Below, piece after piece: positions 32,378 to 43,000 of a stretch of DNA of 64,000 nucleotides. The stretch lies in assembly GCA_025917655.1 (NCBI GenBank), contig CP084610.1, positions 620,001 through 684,000 of the forward strand. Reading direction: 5' to 3'. The DNA is from Chlorella sorokiniana. Taxonomy: Eukaryota > Chlorophyta > Trebouxiophyceae > Chlorellales > Chlorellaceae. Under the pieces are notes generated by a model. It saw only the letters and a program-made list of their open reading frames with translations. It was not told the DNA's origin and ran no database searches. The position numbers were made by a program, and so were the translations under genes. Each line of letters opens with the position of its first letter. Within the stretch, counting starts at the first letter, position 1.

Positions 32378-34267
32378 TCACTGGCCGCGGCCCGCCTGCT
32401 GCTTGCGCACGTTCCAGCTGAGCCCCTCGCGCATGGAGAGGAACCAGTCGTGGGAGGCGTCCAGCGCGCACACCATGGGGGCGGGCCAGCGGCTCATCGC
32501 ATCAGCACCGAGTCGCCGGGCAGCAGCTCCTGGCGGTTGCGCCCGTCAAAGGAGCAGAAGGCGGAGGAGCGGCTGTCGGCGGGGACCTGCAGAGGCGGGG
32601 CAGGCAGGCGGGTGGAACGTGGGAAGGGGCGGCGGGGGCGGGGCACCCCGGTCCAGCAGCGGGCGGCCTGCAAGGTGCCACGGGTGCGGCAAGGGGCAGC
32701 AAGCAGGGCCTTCATGCAGCAGGGGCCTGCGTCGGTGCTGCAGGCTGCACGAGACAGGCAGCCCGCACTCTCAGCACACACACACCCAACCACTCACCTT
32801 GACCCGCAGCGTGACGTGTTCCGGCAGCACAAGGGGGCGGGAGGCCAGGGAGTGGGGGCAGATGGGGGTGAACAGGAAGCAGGGCACGGCCGGGTGCACC
32901 ATGGCGCCGCCTGCAGGGTCAGGGTGGGTGGGTGGGGGTTGAGGAAAGGGTGCACGACGCACAGAGTGGCTGCCTCGCACACGGGACAAGCCGCCGCTCC
33001 CAACCCTGGGGCCGTCGGAAGGGTCGGCGGGCGCTGGCAGGGCAGGGGCCCCCTGTGCAGCCGCCTGCACAGCGCTCCCCGCTGCACCCCCCCACACACA
33101 CCCACACCCACACCCACATACACGCCCAGCCCACCCGCCGCCAAGTTGTAGGCGGTTGAGCCGGTGGGCGTGGCGACTATGAGGCCGTCGCCCTGCACCA
33201 CTGTCACGTGGTTCTGGTCGGCGTAGCACTGAGTCGAAAAGGGGGGTTGGCGGGGGCAGGGCGAGAGCGTGGGTGCGGAGGGGAGGGAAGCGCTGCTGTG
33301 TGGGGGCGGCGGGCATGTGAGCAGCAGCAGGGCTTGACAAGCAGCGCAGAGACCTCGTTCTGTTTGCGGGGAAGGGGCCTGCTAGGGGCACCTGCAGCAG
33401 CTCGCTGCTGAAGCCCCAACTTCCGCGCTGCCTCATGCCCCCCCCCCACCCCCCACCCCACCCCAGCCCTCCGCGCACAGCGCCGCCCCCACCTGCAGGT
33501 TGCAAAGCTGGGCCTTCATGCCGCGGTCGATCACCACCTCGTTCAGCACCACAAACTCCTGCTGGCAGGCCGCCGCCTCGGAGGGCAGATCTGATGTAGA
33601 GCTGCCGCCCTCGCCGCCACGCACGATGCGGCACTGCGCGGCAGGTGGCAGGGTGGGGGTGGGGCGGAGGGTTTGAGGTTGCGAGTGTTTGTTGGGAAGG
33701 GGAGGGGGTCTGGCAGGCTGGGGGAACAGCAAGCAGCAGGGATGGGCCCAAAGCCGCCAGGTTGGGAGAGCAGCGGACACTGCTTGGGATCCTGGGCCCC
33801 CAGCCCCGACGGTCTTGGCGAGCCGCCGCTCCCTGCACCCCGCCCAGCCGGCAGCGCGTGACGGAGCATCCAAAATCCCCCTCCTTATTGGATAAACTTC
33901 CACCGTTGAATCCTTTCTACTGAGGCACCTAATCGAAAATGCCTGCCTCCCTGCCCCCCCGGGGCTCACCTGCAGGCGGTGGCGCAGCATGAGGGGCACG
34001 CCCGGTCCAGGGCCGTCACGCGGCGCAGAACGGCGTGCATGTCGGCGATCTGGAAGGGCGTCATGAAGCCGAGGGAGCCCATGGCGAAAGGCACGATGGG
34101 CGGCACCGCCCCGCCGCAAACAGGCCGCACGTCCACAGCACGGTGCCGTCGCCGCCCAGCGCCAGCACCAGATCGCACTGGTGGCCCACGGAGCAGGGCA
34201 CCGCGGGGGCAGCCGCAGGGAGGCTCCTCCCAGGTCAGCAGCTGGCGGGACAGGTCGGCTGCTGCCC

Positions 34268-34298
<31 letters not shown>

Positions 34299-36660
34299 TA
34301 CCCCGCCGCCGCCGCCCTCCAGGCAGCGCTGCACCTCTTGCAGCAGCTGCGCGTGGGCCCCGGCTCCACATACACCGTCATGCCCCGCGCCGCCAGCCAC
34401 GCCACCGCCTCCACGCACGCCTGGCGCACCGCGGGCACCGGCTTGAACACGACCAGGGCGGTGGTGGGGGCGACAGCCACTGCAGCTTGAGGTGCTGCCC
34501 AGAGGCGCGCCAGCTGGCCTCCTGCGCATCGTCCATGCTGCTGCAGGGGGAGGAAAGGGGGAATGCGGGGCGGGGTGGTGTGTGTCTGTGTGTCTGTGTC
34601 TGTGTGTGTCTGTGTGGCGGTGGTGTGTGTGTGTGTTGGGGGGGGCAGGAGACAGAAAGGATGGTAAAGCAGATGAGGGGGAGGGGAGGTGGCCGCCAGG
34701 CGAGCAAGCTGGTGCCTTGGCTCGGCACAGGGCTGATGTGGCCAGCTCCAGCAGGCCAGCGCAGGCGACGGCCCAACAGCAGCAGAGCCCAGTGACCATG
34801 GCGTGCAGGTGCGAGAGCGGCGCAGCTCGCTTGCAGCGTTGCCAGCCTCAGGGGGCCCCCATACCGCCGCTCCCACCTGGGCTCAGCCTCCCCCAGGTTG
34901 ACCAGCCCGCTGGCGCTGTCAAAGGGCGGCGCCGCGCGGTGCAGCGCCCGCCGCCGTTGCGCAGGCTGGCGGCGGAGGGGAGAGGCCCAGGGGGCTGGCG
35001 CCCGCCGAGGCGCCAGAGGGCGAGGGGGCCGCCGTTGGAGCCGGCGTAGGAGCTGAGGGAGGAGGGGCGGCTGGTGCTGGCGCTCATCTGTGGGGGATCC
35101 GGAGGGGGGACAAGGAGGCGGGTCCCTCAAGGCAGGTGTGCGTGGTGAGGGTTGGCAAGGTCACCCAGCGACAACGTGGCACGGCGAGCGCAGGGCCAGC
35201 GCAGGTGCGCAGGCGCTACCACAGCATGGGCACAGCGCGATCTCACCCCCGGGCCCTTGTCCCGTTGGGGGCGGTAGCCGCGCGGCACGGCCGCCACCAG
35301 CTTGAAACAGGCCTTGCCGGGCGCACCGCCCCCTCAGCCGCTGCCGCCGCACGCACTGCGGCCTGGCGGGCGCCCGCCGCCGCGGCCCACGACTGCGCCA
35401 GGGCCACCGACACGGCGGCGGCGGCGGTGGCGCCCACCCCGCCGCGCCGTCGTCGTGCAGCGCCACCTCCTGCTCCCCCTCGCCGCCCCCCGTCGCCGCA
35501 CGGCGCGGCGAGCCGCCGTCTGCTGCAGCGCCCGCAGCGCAGCGCCCGTCGCCGTCCGCGCCGTCGCGGGGCTGCCGCCTGCGCAGGCCGCCGCCGAGGC
35601 GTCTCGCAGGAAGGAGCAGGCGTGGAGCATGGAGGAGAGGCGGGAGAGGGCGATGGAGCCGTCGGGGGCGTCCCGCCGCCATGTCCCGCTCCAGCTCCCG
35701 TCGCAGCTCCTCCAGCCGCGAGGCGGTGCTGTGCAGGTGGTCCAGCATGCCGGGGGAGGGCAGCAGCGCGGGGAGGTGTGCCGCCGCGCGGCCGCGGCCC
35801 CCTGCCGCGGCGAGCCGGGCGCTGGCGGCGAGCGCGGGCCGGGCAGGCGCACGCGGGGAGGGCGGCCCGCGTAGGGCCCCGCCGCCGCCTCGGGCTGCTG
35901 CGCGGCCGCCTGATGCTGCTGCTGCAGCTTCTCGCGCTCCGCATGCTCCTTCTCAAACCTGAGGCAGGCAGGAGAAGAAAGCTGAGGCTGCGTGGGATCT
36001 TGGCAAGCGGCAGTGTGACGGGATGAAAAAGGACGCGATGCTGCCGGTCGGATGATGCCGACATGCAATCCACTCGGCTCAGAGCTCTTGCGCACCCCAG
36101 CCACATGCAGCCGTCGTACCCCCTGCGCATTGCACACCTCAGCCACACGCAGCCGTCAAACCCCTGCGCATTGCACACCCCAGCCACATGCAGCCGTCAT
36201 ACCCGCTGCGGAGCATCCTGCAACCCTGCACGCTGCCAGCGCAACTCACCGCAGCTGCCAGTGCGCCGCTGCTGCTTCTGCCGCCGCCGCCTGGCGCTTG
36301 GCTCCCGCCACCGCCTCCTCCAAGCCTGCAAGTGGGGGCGCCAACGGGAAAGACCCTCGACAACTTTCCTGCACACACAGTCATTCTCTAACACCATGAG
36401 CGGCGCCGGGACGCACCCGCAAATAGGGTCTCGAGCGATTGGGTCATCGCATAACCCGCATCTGACTGTCCCCACCGGAGCAGACCGCCGGCATGCGACA
36501 GAGGCCAGGGAAGACAGGCGGGCTGGGTCAAACAGCGGACTCAGAGGTGCCCTTGTACCGCAGGCGGTGCAAGTGCTCCTCCAGCTGCTGCCGACGGCCG
36601 GTGCGATGCAGGGCCCTGATAAGCCACCAAGTCTACCAAGACCACGAATCTCAAGGTATC
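32378..36660 (-). CDS. NAD kinase with N-terminal coiled-coil extension
   Basis: ATP-NAD kinase makes NADP. The C-terminal catalytic part contains [20 protein letters not shown] and [15 protein letters not shown], the GGDGT catalytic loop near 34150. It continues with [40 protein letters not shown] and [20 protein letters not shown] near 33170. [20 protein letters not shown] near 32540 follows, and the protein ends [11 protein letters not shown], stop at 32378. Upstream exons add about 300 residues: [91 protein letters not shown] and [20 protein letters not shown]. The last joins in phase 0 across an intron (35246-35088) to [20 protein letters not shown], so that Met is not the start. The true start is unresolved. 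Several one-base frame breaks are present. Confidence 0.85.
34570..34640. repeat. TG-rich microsatellite in a NAD kinase intron
   Basis: Runs of GTGTGT and GTGTCTGT lie in an intron of the NAD kinase gene. The tract is imperfect, and no function is claimed. Confidence 0.7.
36091..36216. repeat. Three-copy 42-45 bp minisatellite in an intron
   Basis: A unit containing CAGCCACATGCAGCCGTC and CCTGCGCATTGCACACC is repeated three times with a few changes. It sits in the intron between the WQLR exon and the FEKEHAER exon of the NAD kinase gene. Confidence 0.75.
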
Positions 36661-37036
36661 AACTGGAAAGCTTCCAAATACTGATGTCCAATACGCACGC
36701 CAGTCACTGCGACAGTCGACCGTCAGGCGGCCACCGGCGACACACCTCTGGGTGGGTAGAGCATCTTGTTGCAACAGAACCGCGAAAGGAAATACGAACG
36801 AAAACAGCTTATAAGTGAGACTGGTTGCGCTGATGGCAAGTGGTCGCGAGGGTCGATTGCGAGCCCGCCATGCATGCTGTGCTGCTTGCTGGCAGCAGGG
36901 CCGCCGTTCCCAGCGTCCTCAAGTGCTGCCGCGCCTGGAGCAGAGGCCTGCGCCCGCGCTGCCCATCAGCTTTGCCGCCGCGCCGGCCCATAGATCCCAA
37001 AAGCAACGCGGCGCGGTTCGCCGCTCGCTGGCAGTT
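36661..37036. other. Intergenic region between two minus-strand genes
   Basis: It lies between the unresolved 5' end of the NAD kinase gene and the stop of the beta-helix gene. It may hold the true first exon of NAD kinase; a candidate MLYPPR followed by GTGTGT occurs near 36760, but evidence is weak. Confidence 0.3.
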
Positions 37037-40000
37037 TCAGGCGGGGCCCGCCGCGGGCGCGGACGACGGCCCCGCGCCGCCCCTGTCCGTCTTGCGGCGG
37101 AAGCGGGCGGTGCCGTAGTAGCCCTCCTGCAGGGGGAGGAAAAGAACGGAAAGAAGAGGGGGTGGGGATAAGGGAGTTTGCAGGTCAGAGCGGCTGCCCA
37201 CGGTCCCAGGCAGCTGCCCGGTGGATGGAGCCTCCACACCGCACCGGCGCCCCCACCCCACCACCAAAGCCCCCACTGCAAGCAGGCAGGCGGGAGCGCG
37301 GCGCGGGCTGCCTGCCCGCGCGCGGCAGTCGGGCGTGAGCGCGCGCCGCCCACCAGCGTGACCTCGATCTCGCTGGCGCTGGGGTCTGCCACGCTCATCT
37401 CCTCCTCCTCGCTGTCGCTGGGCTGGTACTCGCCCCGCAGGCGCTGGGCCAGCTCGCCGGGCTGCGCAGCAAGAGCAGAAGGGGCGTGCGTGTGTGTGCG
37501 GTGGTTTGTTGTTTTTTGGGGGGGCGCGTGCGGATCAAATGCAGTCTCCCGGGCAGATGCAAGGTGGGAGGATGGGGTTTGTGCAGGCGCGCGGATGCGC
37601 GGAGACTGAGTGTGCGCAGGAGTGGAGTGAAGGTTTGTGTGGAGGGGGTGGGCAGATGCAGGGGGACGCGGGTGAGACGCGGGGCAGGGGCGTGATGGGC
37701 TGCAGGCAGCAGCAGGTGGCCCAGGGGCGCCCGCCCACCTTCTCCAGACGCGGAAGATGCGTTTGTGGCAGCAGAGCAGCAGCATGAAGACCAGGAGGGA
37801 TGCGACCAGCAGGCCCCTGCAGGCAAGGCGGGGGGGGCAGCCTGAGAGCCTGCGCTCAGCGCTGGACGCGGCCGTCCCTCTTGGCTGCAGCGTGCCAGTC
37901 GCACAGTCCGCCCCGGGCTACGCCCGCCTGCACTCCATGCTCAACAAGCGAGAGCAACACCTCGGCCCCTGCTTGCACTCACGCCAGGGCGATGGGCCCC
38001 CACATAATGGGGGTGGTCTTCACGTACTTGCCCAGAGGGGGCTGGGGGGCCAGGCGGCGGCCGCGGCGGCGGCGCGGGCGGGCTGCAGCAGGGACAGGGC
38101 AGCGATGCTGTCGGGGTCAGGAGGCCAAGGGTTGCGAAACACGAAACACAATGCACACACAGCCAAGGATGGCCCAAACGGGCCAGATCAGGCCGGAAGG
38201 GACAGGCAAGAAGCAGGGCCAGCGCGATGCCTTAGGCCAGGAAGCAAGGAGGAAGCAAGGGCTCACCTGGGGGCGGAGCCCGTACGCGGAGCGGCGGCTG
38301 CGGTACAGGTGCCGGGAAGGGCGGACGCTGCGGGTGCAAAGGCGGGGGCCCGCCGGCAAGGGCGTCGGCATGACGAGACAACCAGGGCAATGGCGGCGGC
38401 TGGGGTTGGGGGTGGTGGGCTGATAGACAGCTCAAAGACAGCGCGGACCTTGATCCCTGCGGCTGCACGCTGAGAGCCTCCCGCTTCCCAGCCTTCCCAG
38501 TACCTTGCTTCCCTCTTCCCAGCCCCACCTAACCCTAACCCACCCACTCGCACATGCACACCACACACCTGGAAGGGCGGGGCCAGCAGCACGGGCGGGG
38601 AAGGGGCGGGGGGCGGGGTGGTGTACTGGAGCGTGTTGGATCGTACTGGGAAGATGCGGGCCACCGACTCAGGGGGCAGCTGGTTCAGGGCGATGGACGA
38701 CCCGGCTGCAGGGCGGACAGGGCACAGCAGCAGCGCCCAAGGTAAGCGGGACAGAGCGAAATGCCAATGTTCAGTGGGGGGCTGCCAGCGGCGCGTGCAG
38801 GCCAGCCAAAAGGGTTTGGCGGGCAGCGCGTGGCGGGCTGGAGGCGGTGGCAGCAGGCTGCAGCGGCTCACCGGGGGCGGCAATGAAGATGTCGTCGCCC
38901 CATGGGCCCTCCGTGGTCATCTTGCTGGCACGATTGTCGCTGCGGGGCGGCGGAGCAGGGGCGGGAGGGTTGAGGTGGGGCAGCATGGCGCCGGGTGTGG
39001 CGAGCAGAGGGGCTCGCTTTCCACGAAAAGGGGTGCTCTTTGTGTGCATGAAGCGCCCCCGTCCTTGCCCCATCCACATCCCCTGAAGGCCCCCCACACA
39101 CCTGAAGTTGGAGGTGAGCAGGACGATGTTGGAGGCGGGGCCCATGCCAATGGCGCCACCCTGGGCTGCCTGCGCAACAAAGCGAGGACACGGGCGGGCA
39201 GGCAGCCGTCAACTGCGGCCATCGCAGCCACGGCGAGGCGGCCAACTGGCCGAGATGCCAGCCTGTGGCGCTGCTGACAACGCTGCGCCCTTTGGCGCGG
39301 CTCCAGCCGGTTACGGCCTCCTGATGCGGCCCCTCGGGCCTTGAAAGCGCAGAAGGGGCAGCGGCGGTGCCTCGCCCACCCACCCTGTTCTGGTAGAAGG
39401 TGCAGCCTGAGAAGGTCACGTTGGCTCCCACCAGCTTCACTGCATGGTGGGAGGAGGCAAGGAAGGGGCACGGCAGGGCTGAGGCAGGCGAACCGTTGGT
39501 CAGGCCCCAGCAGCGGCAGCGAGAGGCCGCGCGAACCCCACCCGCACACAGTCTTGCTGACACATGCAGCCATGCTATGCACCCGTGGTCCCAGAAACCA
39601 GCGTGCGGCAGCCCAACCCTGCCGGTGCCCCCCCCGGTCCCTGCTGCCGGTCGTCCTGCCGGTTCCACCCACCCGCTCCGCCCAGATTGTCGGCCTGGTT
39701 CACTCCAAAGGCGCAGTTGGTGAAGCGGATGTTGCTGGAACCTTGCACGTTGACTGCGAGCAGGGGGGCGGCGAGGGCGGGGGAGGTTGATGAGAGCGGG
39801 GGCAAGGACAGGGGCTGGCCAATACAGCGACCCCTCCAGCAAGCCCCACTCGTTGCCTCCCCCACAACACCCCATCCCGACTCCACGCTGCCCAGCAACG
39901 CCCAGCAGCGCCAGGCTGGCGAGCACATGCATCTGCGGCGCCGCCCCCTCACCCGCGCCGCCATCCACCGCCAGGTTGCCCATGAAGTCGCAGGAGACGA

Positions 40001-43000
40001 AGGAGGCGGAGCGCACGGCGCCAGACACCTGCACCGCGGCGCCGTTGCCCATGGTGGCGCCGTTGAGGATGCGCACGTTGGAGGCTGGAGGGGCGAGGGG
40101 AGGGGGCGCGGCGAGGGGAGGGGTAGGGCGGGGCGGGCAGTTCTTCAGTCTCAACCAAGGGCTGAGCAGTGCAGAAGGCGCGTGCTCGAAGAAAGCCATG
40201 CGCAGGTCGCACGAGGAGGCCCGTCATGTGGCACGGCTCGCGCAGCTTCCATCACCCCTTGTCCCCCTCGCAGCCGAACGTCCCCCACACCCCACACCCC
40301 CACACCCCCAAACGGCCTGCCCCAGCCGCTCTACCTGAGAACGCGGCGTTCTGCTGGATGAGGAAGAGGGGCTGGGGGCGCCGTTGAGGTCGATGATGCA
40401 CTTGGAGCCAAAGCCGGAGCACTGCGGAGAGCGTGGGACACAGGCCAGACGTCGGAAGCAGAGGAGGGTTGTAGCGGGAGGCCGGCAGCCAGGCGGCACG
40501 TGCTTCAGCTGGTGTGGGGGTGCTGGGCTGGGCCGCCAAGGCAGGGTAAGGGGGAAGAGGGGCTGCGACCGCGCACCTGGGACACTACGGTCAGGCCAAA
40601 AATGATGTTGGGGGCGGGCCCAGCCACCAGCGCCCGCCGGGGGTCATCTGCGGTGGGCGGGTGGGTGGGCGGGTGGGTGGGCATCCCACAACAAGTTTGC
40701 GAGCCCATCGCTCCACCCCCAAGATGCACATTGCTAGGCCTGCGAGCGCCAGCCTCAACCCCCCATCTGCCGGCTTGCCATTAGCCTGCATTCTACACGC
40801 GCCCCCCTTCCCCCCCCATAAAAAATCTCTCGCTGTCGCTGGAGAGGAACCCAAACCCACCTGGATGTGCGCGCCCAGTGTGATGGTGGAGTTGCCAGCC
40901 GCCAGCGCATCCCACAGCTCATCCTCGGTGTAGACCCAGCTGGCGGGGTTGGGAGGAGGGCGGCGAGGGCGGCGGTGGCCGCGGCGGCGAGGGCGGCGAG
41001 GGCGGAGGCGAGGCGAAGCGCGGGTAGGCGGGCCACTGCGGGGCATGGGAGGTAGGCGGGGATGATGATGTCAAGCACGCGGAGGGTGGGCAGGAGGACG
41101 GGGCTGGGGCAGGGCAGGCAAGGCGGCAGGCGGGGCAGCCACTTGGTCAACAGAGGCAGCACCCAAGCCAGGCGACTGGAAGCCAGGGAAGCGTGGCTCA
41201 CCGAAGAGAATGCCGAGTAGGGCACCGTCACGCTCTCCGGGTAAACCTCTGCAGGGAGCCAAGGGGGCCGAGGAGGGGTCCAGCCAATGGTTCAGGCCCA
41301 AGGGTGCCCAAAGCAACAGGGCAGCCCGCACCGCCGTGCTGCGCTGCGCCCACGGCCCCCGCCCTGGCAGCCGCAGCAGGCGGGAACACCGGGCCTCCCA
41401 GCCATGAACCCAGCCGCCCTGCGAGCCGTGCTGCAGGCGGGGCGCATGGCCTCTCGGCCAAAGCAAGCAAAGCAAGCAAGCAGGCGGCAGCGGCGGCGGG
41501 GCTCACGGGCGGCGGTCGGGTATGGGTTGAAGTAGGCGGGGGTGGCCACCCAGCTCTCCATGTAAACGTCGTTGCCAAACACGTCGGCCTGGTTGCCCTG
41601 CAGGCACACGCGGGGGCGGCGCGGGAGGTGCGCGTGAGCCCGGAGCGCTGCGCTGAGGCGCGCGTTGCTGGGCGTGGCTCCCAGCCTCCCCCTGACCCAC
41701 CCGCTGCCTGACCAACCGCCGCGCACCATCCCCAACAATGCACACGGACCCCACCGACACACACACCGCCACCACACGCCCCGCACCATCACCACCAATG
41801 CACACGCCCCGCACCATCGCCACCGACACACACACCGCCACCACACGCCCCGCACCATCGCCACCAATGCGCACACACCCTGCCTCCACCACCACCACCA
41901 CCACCACCACCACCACGGCGGCGGCGGCTCACGTTGAAGGTGCAGCCGTTGAAGTAGATGCCCGATGAGGATTGGCCCACGCCCACCGCGCCGCCCGAGG
42001 GCGCCGAGTTGGACTGGAACGAGGTGCGGGTGAAGCCGGCGTTGGAGGTGAGGTACAGCGCGCCGCCCGAGCCAAACTCTGCGGCATGGGGTGGCAGCGG
42101 TGCAGATGACCAATGACACGCGTGTGGCACACAGCAGGACACGGCAGAGGGGGTGGCAGGCAGGCAGCTGAGGCCGGCGGCAGCTCATCGGGGCCAGTGC
42201 AAGGAGTCCGGGGGGCCACGCCGGAGGTTGGCCAGGCAGGGCGGCAGCGGGTCTCACGTGCCGAGTTCTGCTGGAACAGGACGTTGTCAAAGAGGCCGAT
42301 GGCGCCATCCTGCGCAAAACCAGAGACAAGACGGGAGAGCGGTGGCAGCCCGCTCGGTTCTGCCGGCTGGCCAACAGGAAAGGGAGGGGACAGGCAGGGT
42401 GCTGCCAGCAATGCGCCCGGCAGCCGCGGAGCCCGGCGCTCACCGCCAGGGAAACCGCGCCGGCGCCGTTGAGCGCGGTGTTGGTCACAAACTGGCAGTT
42501 GTTGAACTCGACCTGGCGAAAATAGGGGGAAGAGGGCAAGCTGAACTGTCTGGGCTGCAGCTCATGTAGCACAACGGCGCAGCATCCAGGGCATCAGCCA
42601 GCGGGCAGCTGGGCAGCTGGCATCAAAGCAACAGCCTCAGGAACCCAGGCTTGCCAAGGCTTTGCTTTCCTGTGCTGCAAAACCCCGGTCCCCCCCCATA
42701 CACACTCCCCACACACCTGACGCTCGCACCCACCCCTCCACCCAATGCCAGCACCTCTCCCCACACCCACCCCGCCATCCCATCAAGCCCACACCTGCAT
42801 GCGCCCTTGGTTGAAGAAGGCGCCGCCCAGGCCCTTCGCCGCGCCGTTTGTGAAGCGGATGTTCTCAAACGTCACGAAGAAGGAGGGGGCAAAGTTTGAG
42901 TTGTCGACGTGGATGATGCGGTCTGCGCATGGAAAAGGGGGCGGGTGACTCTCTCGTGCTGACTGGCAAAGCGCTGGCGGGCACATGCAGACATGTCCAA

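Noticed and set aside
35085-35087. [10 protein letters not shown] as the start of NAD kinase
   Set aside because: The ATG follows directly after a CAG acceptor, and an upstream exon joins it in phase 0 with a good GTGAG donor. It is more likely an internal methionine.
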